This document shows positions 27,650 to 36,458 of a DNA stretch of 64,000 nucleotides, piece by piece (positions within the stretch are counted from its first letter, which is position 1; every line of letters starts with the position of its first letter). The notes under the pieces are model-generated. The model was given only the letters and a program-made list of their open reading frames with translations, was not told the origin of the DNA and searched no databases. Source of the DNA: Alloscardovia criceti DSM 17774 (GTDB lineage: Bacteria; Actinomycetota; Actinomycetes; Actinomycetales; Bifidobacteriaceae); contig NZ_AQXR01000011.1 of assembly GCF_000376885.1 (NCBI RefSeq), forward strand, positions 434,001 to 498,000. The letters run 5' to 3'. The translations under genes were made by a program, and so were the position numbers.

Positions 27650-27991
27650 CTACTCCCCCTCTAATTTCTGGCCTGTCAGTACATGGGCATGGCAATGGAA
27701 AACGGTCTGGCCTGCATCTTCTCCGGTATTGAAGACGAGACGAAATTGGCCATTGTAGCGCTCATCGGCAATGCTTTGCGCTGCGAGCACGATATCTTCC
27801 AGCAGGCTTGGATCATTTTTTGCAACTTCAGCAACGTTGGCGTAGTGATCCTTCGGCACCACTAATGCGTGAACCTTCGCCTGAGGATGCAAGTCTTCAA
27901 ACGCATAAACACGGTCTGTTTCATAGATTTTCGTGCTTGGAATGTCGCCATTGATAATCTTACAAAAAATGCAATCAGCATGCTGAGCCAT
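27650..27991 (-). CDS. HIT family hydrolase
   Basis: 113 residues. It has the histidine triad HCHAHVLTG at the C-terminus and the N-terminal [13 protein letters not shown] typical of Hint-type purine nucleoside phosphoramidases. The ATG at 27989-27991 follows GGGAGG, while the upstream frame is unsupported. The stop lies 5 bp before the phoH TTG start, so it probably leads the phoH operon. Confidence 0.93.
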   Translation of the reverse strand: MAQHADCIFCKIINGDIPSTKIYETDRVYAFEDLHPQAKVHALVVPKDHYANVAEVAKNDPSLLEDIVLAAQSIADERYNGQFRLVFNTGEDAGQTVFHCHAHVLTGQKLEGE

Positions 27992-28109
27992 AAGTATCCT
28001 CCCAGTACAAGTTTCATACAAGTACTGAAATTATTCTATCAACATGGACTCATAAAGCAGCCGATTGCGAAACGCGGAAGAATTACGGCCTGTCCTCTGC
28101 ACGAATCTT

Positions 28110-28898
28110 TTAGGCGTATCGTTCGAGAACGCGGCTCAGCAAGGTTAATGCCACACTGCCGGCGCTGGAAGCACGCAAAATATTCGTGCCAATCACGCAA
28201 ACTTGTGCGCCTTGTGTCTTGAACATTTCAACCTCGTCGTCCGTAATGCCACCTTCCGGGCCAACGACAACCCAAACAGTCGATGACTCCGTGCGCTCTT
28301 TGAGCGTTTTTACCCGTTGCTCAATGCCACTCCACGAGTCCGTGGCATCCTGATGAAGTACGATAACGACATCGCCTTGCGCAATGCTGGTCGCCATCCA
28401 GGCATTGAGCTGTTTCGTGGTCATCACATCGTATATGTCCGGCACGAAGCTACGGCGCGATTGCTCGCTAGCGCCAGTCACCAGATCCTGCCACTTGTTG
28501 AGTGCCTTTTGGGCTTTATTGCCCTTCCATTGCACAATGGAACGCTGGGATTGCCAAGGAATTACTTTATCTACGCCAATTTCCGTAGCCATTTCGATGG
28601 CTTGCTCATCACGGCCGGATTTTGCGAGAGCTTGAATTAAGCCAAGCTTGATTTTAGGCTCTTCTTCCTGGTTAATTTCGTCAATGCACACGCTTGCTTG
28701 CTGAGGATCTACGATGTGGGCAATTATGCGCAAACCGTTGCCATCGCATAATTGAAGCTCCTCGTCTGTATTGAGGCGCATAGAACGGATAGCATGCGTG
28801 GCAACGGCTGGGGGCAGAGTGTACAGAGCTCCAACTTCGTGCGGAATAGCCGAATTTGTTTTTTCGTGTGCGCGGATAACGAACATGGGAAGTGTCAT
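28110..28898 (-). CDS. rsmE: 16S rRNA (uracil1498-N3)-methyltransferase RsmE
   Basis: 262 residues. An N-terminal PUA-like domain precedes a SPOUT methyltransferase domain with VVVGPEGGITDDEVEMF near residue 212 and LGTNILRASSAGSVAL-type C-terminal knot residues (here IGTNILRASSAG). The family methylates U1498 in the ribosomal decoding centre. It is upstream of HIT-phoH on the same strand, with a 118-bp gap. Confidence 0.95.
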   Translation of the reverse strand: MTLPMFVIRAHEKTNSAIPHEVGALYTLPPAVATHAIRSMRLNTDEELQLCDGNGLRIIAHIVDPQQASVCIDEINQEEEPKIKLGLIQALAKSGRDEQAIEMATEIGVDKVIPWQSQRSIVQWKGNKAQKALNKWQDLVTGASEQSRRSFVPDIYDVMTTKQLNAWMATSIAQGDVVIVLHQDATDSWSGIEQRVKTLKERTESSTVWVVVGPEGGITDDEVEMFKTQGAQVCVIGTNILRASSAGSVALTLLSRVLERYA

Positions 28899-28909
28899 GC
28901 TGTGCCTTA

Positions 28910-29845
28910 CTATGAAATGCGCTTATGCCAGGACCGCGTAAAGAAGCGGGCTATGACATCTTTCGTAGAAATAATCGTGGCAGAGCACAAAATCAACACC
29001 ATTCCTACGAAATCTGCTGGATAGAAGAATGTCTGGAAAATTGCCACCGTTAAAATAACCGAAGCCACAGGCTCAATCGAAGCGAGCAGACTGCCCTGCA
29101 CGGCGCCAATCATCGTTGTCCCTTTAATAAATAATGTGTATGCCAGAATTGTGCCAATACCAATAATGCCCACATATGCCACGAACATCGGCATATCCAT
29201 GGTGAAATGATAAGTCCATATACGCGTGGCGAGGGAGAAAATAACACCGCCGAACAGCATGGCAAAGCCGATGGAAAGCAGACTTCCCCACTTTTTGACG
29301 ACTGCCGCGGAAATTAAAATACTCGATGCGTAGGTGAATGAGGATAGGATACCCCATGTCAGACCGGCTGGGTTGAGTTGAATATTTCCTATCTGTCCGT
29401 GGGATGCAAGTAAAAATGTGCCGCCGATGGCCAATATAATGGACACGATTTCCAGCAGTGCAGGTGGTATGCGCAAACGAATGCAGGTGTACAGCAGCAC
29501 GATGATAGGTGTCAAATACTGTAAAACCGTGGCAGTGCCGGCATTCGTGTATTCGATGGCTTTGAGATATGCGAACTGGTTCGCCACAATGCCGAAAATG
29601 CCAAAAAGTGCTATGCCAATTAGAAAGTCTTTGCTTTTCAAGGCCGGCGTGATGCCCTCAGGCCGTCGGATCGCGACGATGCTGACGAGTACTACACCGG
29701 AAATGAGCAAACGCAAGGAGGTCAACGCTGGAACCTCGACACCGCGTTGGATAAGATACTGCCCGCTTACGCCGGAGATACCCCAGAAAATGCTTGCGAT
29801 GATGACGAGGAGGCTACCAATAACCTTTGGCGAAAACTTCGACAT
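28910..29845 (-). CDS. EamA-family (DMT) permease
   Basis: 311 residues with ten predicted membrane helices, in two EamA halves (first VIGSLLVIIASIFWGISG; second GLTWGILSSFTYASSILISA). It probably exports a metabolite or amino acid; the substrate is unknown. The start at 29843-29845 (MSKFSPKV) is chosen at the first helix; no strong ribosome-binding site is visible. The open frame upstream runs through the tRNA-Leu gene and is not real. The gene begins right after the tRNA terminator. Confidence 0.85.
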   Translation of the reverse strand: MSKFSPKVIGSLLVIIASIFWGISGVSGQYLIQRGVEVPALTSLRLLISGVVLVSIVAIRRPEGITPALKSKDFLIGIALFGIFGIVANQFAYLKAIEYTNAGTATVLQYLTPIIVLLYTCIRLRIPPALLEIVSIILAIGGTFLLASHGQIGNIQLNPAGLTWGILSSFTYASSILISAAVVKKWGSLLSIGFAMLFGGVIFSLATRIWTYHFTMDMPMFVAYVGIIGIGTILAYTLFIKGTTMIGAVQGSLLASIEPVASVILTVAIFQTFFYPADFVGMVLILCSATIISTKDVIARFFTRSWHKRIS

Positions 29846-29885
29846 AGCTACATATACATCCGTTCGGATCGGTGAATATAGTAAC

Positions 29886-29914
29886 AAAAAAGCCCCTTCC
29901 TGAGAAGGGACTTC
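29886..29914 (-). terminator. Terminator after tRNA-Leu
   Basis: On the minus strand, GTCCCTTC-TCAG-GAAGGGGC is followed by TTTTTTG, 7 bp after the tRNA 3' end. Confidence 0.8.
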
Positions 29915-29920
29915 AGTAGT

Positions 29921-30007
29921 GTCCGGAGCGGGACTTGAACCCGCACGCCCGTATAAAATGGGCACTAGCACCTCAAGCTAGCGCGTCTACCATTCCGCCA
30001 CCCGGAC
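29921..30007 (-). tRNA. tRNA-Leu (anticodon GAG)
   Basis: An 87-nt class II tRNA. The acceptor arms GTCCGGG and CTCCGGAC pair, the anticodon stem CTAGC/GCTAG encloses loop TTGAGGT (anticodon GAG), a long variable arm follows, and the T-loop reads GTTCAAGTC. The 3' CCA is not encoded. Confidence 0.96.
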
Positions 30008-30106
30008 ATCGCTCTTGCTGAGCAACATCTAAGAAGAATAGTACAGAACGGCGATTGGTGCAATGTCGGTGTGTCGCAGGTGACGGTGGGTTTTTGTGGG
30101 TTTTAT

Positions 30107-30185
30107 GCTTTTGGGCAAAAATGACCACTATTTCATAAAGATACGGTCCACAGCATACCCACAATGGTCATTTTTGCTCAAAAGC
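30107..30185. repeat. 79-bp inverted-repeat element
   Basis: Left arm is the exact family consensus (30107-30127) and the right arm is TGGTCATTTTTGCTCAAAA (30165-30183), making a 21-bp stem with one G/T mismatch. It is the first of three elements between tRNA-Leu and the SpoU gene; the other sequence in this 548-bp gap holds nothing recognised. Confidence 0.9.
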
Positions 30186-30273
30186 TATTTAATCGGGAAA
30201 CAACGCAGCCGAAGGCTTCCACATTTGGTGAGGACATGCCTTGTTTGAACGGGTCTTGTGTGGGGTGTGGGAA

Positions 30274-30352
30274 CCATTTGGGCAAAAGTGACCACTTTTG
30301 CATCCGCTTTAGTCCTGGTTTGAAGAGTTGATGGTCATTTTTGCCCAAAAGC
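30274..30352. repeat. 79-bp inverted-repeat element
   Basis: Left arm CATTTGGGCAAAAGTGACCA (30275-30294) and right arm TGGTCATTTTTGCCCAAAA (30332-30350). It starts 167 bp after the start of the previous element. Confidence 0.88.
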
Positions 30353-30437
30353 GTTTTATGCCGCATAAGCCGGCTATAAATTCCACAGTTCGTCGGCACA
30401 CGCCTCAGTTATTCTACAGAATAACAGCCCTTGTCTT

Positions 30438-30516
30438 ACTTTTTGGCAAAAATGCCCATCCAGCATGCCTTCCAAACTCAAATCAACCACTTATGTGGTC
30501 AATTTTGCCCAAAAGC
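30438..30516. repeat. 79-bp inverted-repeat element
   Basis: Left arm ACTTTTTGGCAAAAATGCCC (from 30438) and right arm TGGTCAATTTTGCCCAAAA (30496-30514). It starts 164 bp after the start of the previous element and ends 39 bp before the SpoU start. Confidence 0.85.
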
Positions 30517-30555
30517 ATAAAAACCAAATCCCCCGCCCTCACTACCATCGAAACC

Positions 30556-31416
30556 ATGCACATTATCCGAGTAGACACACTTGACGACCCACGCCTCCAC
30601 GCTTATATCAACCTCACCGAAATCCAGCTGCGCAACCGTCTAGAACCCGACGAAGGCATCTTCATCGCAGAAAGTCCGAAAGTAATCGACCGCGCCCTGG
30701 CAGCACACCGCGAGCCGCTCTCCTTCCTCGTGGAAGAAAAATGGTTAGACGGCATGACTGAGACTTTTGAGCACGTTGACCAAGAGTGGGGACCTGACGT
30801 ACCGGTGTTCGTTGCATCCGAGGCTCTGCTCAAAAAGCTCACGGGTTATCGCCTGCATCGCGGAGCCATGAGTGCGATGCGTCGTTGGGAGCTCCCCACC
30901 GTCACAGATTTGTGCAAAAATGCCCATCGCATTGCCGTGATGGAAAATATCGTGGATTTCACAAACGTGGGCGCACTTATGCGTTCGGCGGCGGCCCTGG
31001 GCATCGATGCCGTACTCGCTACTCCCTCCTGCCTCGATCCGCTCTACCGCCGTGCTATCCGCGTGTCTATGGGCACGGTTTTCCAAGTTCCATGGACGCG
31101 TATTGGTGGGGATAATCGCAAAAATTGGCCTAATCCTTCCATCCAAGAGTTAAAAGATCTTGGCTTTACGACGGTTGCCATGGCTTTAACGGATGATTCC
31201 ATCTCCATGCAAGAACTTGCAAATCGCATCCACAGCGACCCCTCTGCCGAAAACCATATCAGCAAAGTTGCGCTTATTTTTGGCACCGAAGGCGATGGGC
31301 TCAGTCGTCACACGTTAGCGGCCACCGATTTAACGGTAAAGATTCCGATGAGCCACGGCGTAGATAGCCTGAACGTTGCAGCCTCCAGCGCCGTTGCCTT
31401 CTACGCAACCCTGTAA
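30556..31416 (+). CDS. TrmH/SpoU family RNA methyltransferase
   Basis: 286 residues. An N-terminal substrate-binding domain precedes a SpoU domain with NFTNVGALMRSAAAL near residue 135, FGTEGDGLS near 240 and IPMSHGVDSLNVAASSAVAF at the end. It methylates a ribose 2'-OH in rRNA or tRNA; the exact site is not known. The ATG at 30556 is chosen by alignment. No ribosome-binding site is seen, so translation may be leaderless. It is divergent from tRNA-Leu. Confidence 0.9.
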   Translation: MHIIRVDTLDDPRLHAYINLTEIQLRNRLEPDEGIFIAESPKVIDRALAAHREPLSFLVEEKWLDGMTETFEHVDQEWGPDVPVFVASEALLKKLTGYRLHRGAMSAMRRWELPTVTDLCKNAHRIAVMENIVDFTNVGALMRSAAALGIDAVLATPSCLDPLYRRAIRVSMGTVFQVPWTRIGGDNRKNWPNPSIQELKDLGFTTVAMALTDDSISMQELANRIHSDPSAENHISKVALIFGTEGDGLSRHTLAATDLTVKIPMSHGVDSLNVAASSAVAFYATL

Positions 31417-31440
31417 CCCTCTACCTGGCAATCAAAGAAG

Positions 31441-31472
31441 AAAACGGGCTACGGTAATAAAACCGTAGCCCG
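31441..31472. terminator. Terminator between convergent SpoU and uraA genes
   Basis: Perfect 11-bp arms CGGGCTACGGT/ACCGTAGCCCG with a 6-nt loop, followed by TTTTC on the minus strand. It is stronger for uraA. Confidence 0.8.
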
Positions 31473-31487
31473 CCGATTAGCAATGAA

Positions 31488-32813
31488 TTAATCCTCATGC
31501 ACGGCATAAGGTGTTTCATCCTCACTATCGATGTAATCGTGAGAATCCACCACGGCACCAGTCAGCTTTCCAAGATTCTTCAATCCGTGGTACACCACCA
31601 GAGCAGCGAAGGAACCGATGGCAATGCCGTTGAAGCTGACGCCTTGAATAGCGAAGGTAAAGTCGGCGATGCCCACAATCATGACAACTGCTGCCACCAT
31701 CATGTTGACATTCTTGCCAAAGTCCACCTTGTTTTCCACCCAAATGCGCACGCCCAGCATGCCGATCATGCCGTAGAGCAAAGTCGTCACGCCGCCGAGC
31801 ACACCGCCCGGAATGGTGTTAATGATGGCACCAAACTTAGGGCACAAGCTTAAAATCAAAGCAAATCCCGCGGCAAACCAGTAAGCCAACGTGGAGTACA
31901 CCTTGGTTGCAGCCATAACGCCGATGTTTTCTGCATATGTGGTAGTACCAGAACCGCCACCGAGACCAGCAAATACAGTACCCAGACCATCGGCAAACAA
32001 GGAACGGCCAATTTGTCCATCGTAATTACGCCCGGTCATCAAAGACACAGACTTCACATGGCCAATGTTTTCCGCAATGAGCACCAGTACCACAGGCAAG
32101 AACATGAGCAAAATGGAAAAGTCCGCTTGTGGCGCGTGGAACTTTGGCAAACCAATCCACGCAGCCTCCTCCACCGGCTTGAAGTCCACTTGGCCGCGCG
32201 CAACTGCATAAATATAACCGATGAGCACACCGATTAAAATATTCAATCGCCCGAGCATCCCCTTGAACAGCACGGCACATAGCATCACAGCGAGTAGCGT
32301 TACCAGCGCCGTGTCTGGAGCAGTTTGGAAATTATTCCATGCAGAAGGTGCGAGATTAAAACCAATAATGGCCACGATTGCGCCGTTCACTACAGGAGGC
32401 ATAACCTTATCAATCCATGCGGATCCTGCATAGTGCACAATAATACCCACGATAGCCAGCGCAAGACCCGTGCATAAAATGCCGAAACTCGCTACTCCCA
32501 ATCCCTTATTTGCTGCGGTAACGGCTGCAATTGGGGCTATAAAACCAAAAGAGCTACCTAAATAACTAGGTAGCTTATTGTTGTTGATCAAAAGGAAAAG
32601 TGCGGTCGACAAAGCAGTGAAGAACAGCGTGGTTGATGGGTCGAAGCCGGTCAAAATTGGGACGAGGAATGTAGCACCAAACATTGCAATAACGTGCTGA
32701 GCGCCGACGCTCATGGTGCGTGCAATGGTTAAACGCTCTTCCGGCTCGATTACCTCACCCGGAGCAATATGCTTCCCATCACCGTGAAGTTGCCATGTGA
32801 AATTCAACGACAT
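31488..32813 (-). CDS. uraA: Uracil permease (NCS2 family)
   Basis: 441 residues, about 14 membrane segments. VGAQHVIAMFGATFLVPIL, the substrate-site glutamates in VLIAENIGHVKS and the TTYAENIGVMA motif are typical of uracil:proton symporters of the UraA/PyrP type. It imports uracil for salvage. It stands alone, and the ATG follows an AGAAAGAA-like weak site. A second NCS2 protein (57794-59194) belongs to the xanthine branch. Confidence 0.92.
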   Translation of the reverse strand: MSLNFTWQLHGDGKHIAPGEVIEPEERLTIARTMSVGAQHVIAMFGATFLVPILTGFDPSTTLFFTALSTALFLLINNNKLPSYLGSSFGFIAPIAAVTAANKGLGVASFGILCTGLALAIVGIIVHYAGSAWIDKVMPPVVNGAIVAIIGFNLAPSAWNNFQTAPDTALVTLLAVMLCAVLFKGMLGRLNILIGVLIGYIYAVARGQVDFKPVEEAAWIGLPKFHAPQADFSILLMFLPVVLVLIAENIGHVKSVSLMTGRNYDGQIGRSLFADGLGTVFAGLGGGSGTTTYAENIGVMAATKVYSTLAYWFAAGFALILSLCPKFGAIINTIPGGVLGGVTTLLYGMIGMLGVRIWVENKVDFGKNVNMMVAAVVMIVGIADFTFAIQGVSFNGIAIGSFAALVVYHGLKNLGKLTGAVVDSHDYIDSEDETPYAVHED

Positions 32814-32979
32814 TATTAATTCTTTCTCTCATAAAAGCGCTCCCGGCAATCTTCGATTTCCTCAAAGTTTGCAAGGAGCACTTGTCATATATCGTTGAAA
32901 CTTCATTGTAGCGCAGAGCTTAGATTTGGGCGTTTTCCACGGCGGTCTGCGGTACCGCACAAGCATGACTCAGCAAGAT

Positions 32980-33564
32980 TTACGCATACGCGCGCGGAAG
33001 ATTATTAAGATTAAAGCCCAGAGCTGCCAGCTGTGCTGCCCCGTCCTCGGTAATCATGTCTACATTCCACGCCGGCGTCCATGTCCAATCCACGCGGAAT
33101 TCCTCCACCAAGCCCGCCAAAACGCTGGCACATTCATCCTCAATCAAATCCGTGAGCGGACAGGCCGGCGTGGTCAAGGTCATGGTCAAAATGGCGCGAC
33201 CTAAATGATCGATTTCGATGCCATACACAAGGCCCAAATCCACCACATCGACGCCCAACTCGGGATCCATAACCTGATGCAGGGCTTCCTTCACATCTTT
33301 AGCAGTGACTCGGCCTATCTCATCGATGAAGTTTAAGGTCACACCCTCAAACTCTTCAGTATTTGCTACGTTTTCTGTCTGCATCATCGCCGCCTGCTCC
33401 TTGGCCTTAGCCTTTTGATATGACTCTTCTAGCATACCTGCTGACGAAGGATTTTGGGCGATTTGATGTGCTAATTCTTTATCGTCGATGACACGCGAAA
33501 CAGCATCTAAGATACTGCCTGAAGGTTCAGGAACGAGATTGTCGTTGTGATTTTCGTGTGCCAT
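32980..33564 (-). CDS. MIP18/DUF59 family Fe-S assembly factor (SufT-like)
   Basis: 194 residues. The DUF59 domain occupies the last 100 residues (ALHQVMDPELGVDVVDLGLV, MTLTTPACPLTDLI with the conserved Cys). About 80 residues before it are poorly ordered and Ala/Glu/Gln-rich, an extension compared with the 100-residue core family. The start is the ATG at 33562-33564 with AAAGGACT. It is the last gene of the suf cluster, where SufT aids Fe-S maturation or carrier function. Confidence 0.88.
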   Translation of the reverse strand: MAHENHNDNLVPEPSGSILDAVSRVIDDKELAHQIAQNPSSAGMLEESYQKAKAKEQAAMMQTENVANTEEFEGVTLNFIDEIGRVTAKDVKEALHQVMDPELGVDVVDLGLVYGIEIDHLGRAILTMTLTTPACPLTDLIEDECASVLAGLVEEFRVDWTWTPAWNVDMITEDGAAQLAALGFNLNNLPRAYA

Positions 33565-33638
33565 GTCCAGTCCTTTGTATTGCAGGTAAATTCGGGAAAA
33601 TTCGGAAAATTCAGTCGAGCGTTTCCGGGTCGAGATTT

Positions 33639-34223
33639 TTAGGAATTCGTAGATTCTGAAACTTGGGTAAGCGCTAGAGCCGCGGAGTCCTTGAGTCCTT
33701 CCCAGCCAAGTAATGCGCATTTAATACGCATAGGATACTTGGAAACGCCTTGGAAAACTACCGCATCCTCGAGCCGATCCATCCGTGCCTCATCTTGCAA
33801 ACCAGCGCCTCGTGACTCCATCAGTTGTTTAAAGGTGCGCGATAGCTCCATCGCCTCATCGAGGGTTTTGCCGTGCACTAAGTCATACATGATGGACAAG
33901 CTTGCCTGTGAAATCGAGCACCCCTGCCCATCCCAAATGAGCTTTTCAATGCGAATGGGCTCGCCTTGTGAACCATCCGACAGCTCCACACGCACGGTGA
34001 CTTCATCGCCACAGGTGGGATTGAACTGATGCGACTGCGCACTGACACAATACTCGTGTTCGGATTGCAGGGTCGTGGTGCCGGCCACGGCACTTTCGGA
34101 TTCAGATTTTTCCGAACGAATATCCGCTGCAAATTGCGCCTTCCCATGGGGTGACTTGGCAGCTTCCAAAATCACCTCTTGGTACATTTGCTCAAGGTCT
34201 GCATCACTCATCGTGTCGTACAT
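33639..34223 (-). CDS. sufU: SufU-type Fe-S/sulfur transfer protein
   Basis: 194 residues. Conserved cysteines lie in NPTCGDEVTV, DGQGCSISQAS and MRIKCALLGW. In Gram-positive bacteria SufU takes sulfur from SufS using a zinc site. Compared with usual SufU (about 140-160 residues), there is an insert of about 30-35 residues after SPHGKAQ, rich in Ser and Glu and with one extra Cys. AAGGAAA precedes the ATG. It sits between sufS and sufT. Confidence 0.93.
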   Translation of the reverse strand: MYDTMSDADLEQMYQEVILEAAKSPHGKAQFAADIRSEKSESESAVAGTTTLQSEHEYCVSAQSHQFNPTCGDEVTVRVELSDGSQGEPIRIEKLIWDGQGCSISQASLSIMYDLVHGKTLDEAMELSRTFKQLMESRGAGLQDEARMDRLEDAVVFQGVSKYPMRIKCALLGWEGLKDSAALALTQVSESTNS

Positions 34224-34294
34224 ATGGTATTTCCTTGGTATAGGTTCGCTGTTGCGGTGAACTTCTGATTCAATTCCTGATTCGATACTAATCG

Positions 34295-35581
34295 TTAACG
34301 ATGGAAGAATCCATAGACATCTGCTACGGCCGAACGCAAACGCTCAATTTCTTCCACAGTATTGTATACACCCAAAGATACACGGTTAGAAGCGTAGTAG
34401 CCGAAATGACGGTGAACGGGCTGAGCGCAATGATGACCCACGCGGATAGCTATACCGCGCGAATCGATGAACTGGCCCACATCATGTGGATGCACGCCGT
34501 CTATTTCAAAGGCCACAGTGCCAATGCGATTTTCGGCAGAATGCGGTCCGAGAATGTGCACGCCGTCGATATTTTCCAGTTTCAGTAGTTCTGGTACTAG
34601 CAAACGCTCATGTTCGGCGAGGTTCTCCATGCCCACGTTCATCATCCACTCTGCGGCCACACCAGAGGCCACCACCTGTGCCACAGGCTGAGTGCCCGCT
34701 TCGAACTTCGCAGGAGGCTCCATATACTGAGCAGGCTTGTCCATCCACGCCAACTCCACCATGGATCCACCAAAATTCACCGGTGGTAGCTTTTCCAGCA
34801 TCTCGCGCTTTCCATAGAGAAATCCTACGCCCGTAGGCGCATACATCTTATGTGCGCTGAAGGCTGCGAAATCCACATCCAAATCATGGAAATTCAGAGG
34901 AATATGAGGCACACTCTGGCAGGCATCCAGCACCACCACAGCACCCACCTCACGCGCACGCCGTACGATGCTTTTTACATCTGTAATAGCGCCCGTAACG
35001 TTGGAAATATGCGTAAAAGCAACAATCTTCGTACGCTCGGTGATGACCTCCTCCAGCGCCGCACTATCCGTGATAATGCGACCTTCCTCATCGAGATCCA
35101 TCCACTTAAAAGTTGCCCCCGTGCGACGTGCAAGCTCCTGGAATGGCAGTAGCACGGAATGATGCTCCGCCCGCGATACGACAATTTCATCGCCCGCGCC
35201 GACGGCAAAGGGTTCAATACCATCATGAGAGGCGTGATCGAAAGCGTTGGCTAGCATATTGAGACCAGCCGTCGCACCGGCCGTTACGACAATCTCATCG
35301 TCTCCTTCACCGTAGTGTGCGCCCACGAGCTGTGCGATTTTATGACGCCCGTTTTCATACGCATCTGTGCTCAAAGATGCCAGTTCGTGTGCGCCACGAT
35401 GCACGCCTGCGTTGATAGTACGGAAGAAATCAGCCTCGGCTTCGATGACCGATTCCGGCTTTTGTGAAGTGGCACCAGAATCCAAATAAACAAGCGGATA
35501 CCCGTGAATATTTTGATGGAGAAGTGGGAATTGAGATCTTATCGTATCGATATTCATAGTCACGTGTGTATCCTTACTCAT
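34295..35581 (-). CDS. sufS: Cysteine desulfurase SufS
   Basis: 428 residues, a type II PLP cysteine desulfurase. The PLP lysine lies in SAHKMYAPTGVGFLYG near residue 245, and the catalytic cysteine in RVGHHCAQPVHRHF near 382. It removes sulfur from cysteine and passes it to SufU. The ATG at 35579-35581 has GGGCAGG upstream; a second ATG 24 bp inside is possible. It is third from the end of the suf operon. Confidence 0.95.
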   Translation of the reverse strand: MSKDTHVTMNIDTIRSQFPLLHQNIHGYPLVYLDSGATSQKPESVIEAEADFFRTINAGVHRGAHELASLSTDAYENGRHKIAQLVGAHYGEGDDEIVVTAGATAGLNMLANAFDHASHDGIEPFAVGAGDEIVVSRAEHHSVLLPFQELARRTGATFKWMDLDEEGRIITDSAALEEVITERTKIVAFTHISNVTGAITDVKSIVRRAREVGAVVVLDACQSVPHIPLNFHDLDVDFAAFSAHKMYAPTGVGFLYGKREMLEKLPPVNFGGSMVELAWMDKPAQYMEPPAKFEAGTQPVAQVVASGVAAEWMMNVGMENLAEHERLLVPELLKLENIDGVHILGPHSAENRIGTVAFEIDGVHPHDVGQFIDSRGIAIRVGHHCAQPVHRHFGYYASNRVSLGVYNTVEEIERLRSAVADVYGFFHR

Positions 35582-35679
35582 GAATCGCCTGCCCAAATCT
35601 CGGCAAGTTTGAGGTCATAATACAATGGCGACACGATAAAAATCGCATCGCCATATTATTTCAAAATTCACGAAAAGCC

Positions 35680-36456
35680 TTATGCTTGAGCAGATTCGGT
35701 GGAACCTTCTGGCATGTACTTGTCATAGCCGTTTTCTTCCAAGTAATCGGCAAGTTCAGGACCGGCCGTTTCGACGATGTGACCGTCGGCGAAAACATGC
35801 ACAATATCTGGCTTGATATACTTCAAAATTCGGGTGTAATGGGTGACCATCATGATGCCCAAACCGGTGTTATCCTTCGCACGGTTCACACCTTCAGACA
35901 CTACGCGCAAGGCATCCACGTCCAAGCCGGAGTCGGTTTCATCCAAAATTGCGAACTTTGGTTTCAGCAATTCGAGCTGCAAAACCTCGGCGCGCTTCTT
36001 TTCGCCACCAGAGAAACCCTCATTCACAGAACGTGTGGCAAACTTAGGATCCATGCGCAGATTTTTCATGGCTGCGTTCAAATCCTTTGTCCACTGTCGA
36101 ATGGCAGGTGCTTGCCCATCCACCGCAGTTTTGGCTGTACGCAGGAAGTTTGTCATAGGCACGCCCGGCACCTCGACCGGGTACTGCATAGCCAAGAAGA
36201 GTCCGGCTTGTGCACGCTCATCCGGTGTCATAGTCAAGATGTTCTTACCATCCAGCAAAACCTCACCAGAATCCACTTCATACTTCGGATGACCCGCAAG
36301 CGTGTATGCCAAAGTGGACTTGCCGGAGCCGTTAGGGCCCATAATGGCGTGGGTTTCGTTGGAATTAATCGTCAGATTAACGCCTTTGAGGATTTGCTTA
36401 CGCCCTTCGTTTGTTTCAACGGATGCGTGAAGATCTTTAATTTCGATGACTGACAT
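35680..36456 (-). CDS. sufC: Fe-S assembly ATPase SufC
   Basis: 258 residues, an ABC-type ATPase with GPNGSGKST (Walker A, near residue 40), FSGGEKKRAEVLQ (signature) and FAILDETDSGLD (Walker B with the SufC-typical ETDSGLD). It forms the SufBCD scaffold complex. It starts 2 bp after the sufD stop. Confidence 0.97.
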   Translation of the reverse strand: MSVIEIKDLHASVETNEGRKQILKGVNLTINSNETHAIMGPNGSGKSTLAYTLAGHPKYEVDSGEVLLDGKNILTMTPDERAQAGLFLAMQYPVEVPGVPMTNFLRTAKTAVDGQAPAIRQWTKDLNAAMKNLRMDPKFATRSVNEGFSGGEKKRAEVLQLELLKPKFAILDETDSGLDVDALRVVSEGVNRAKDNTGLGIMMVTHYTRILKYIKPDIVHVFADGHIVETAGPELADYLEENGYDKYMPEGSTESAQA

Positions 36457-36458
36457 GA

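Noticed and set aside
28910..29971. Longer EamA reading frame starting within tRNA-Leu
   Set aside because: The extra 42 codons cross the tRNA gene and its terminator; the first membrane helix begins at the internal ATG.
2806..30516. 79-bp elements as a CRISPR array or rho-independent terminators
   Set aside because: Arms are inverted rather than direct, copies are dispersed kilobases apart, no cas genes are present, and no T-run follows the stems.
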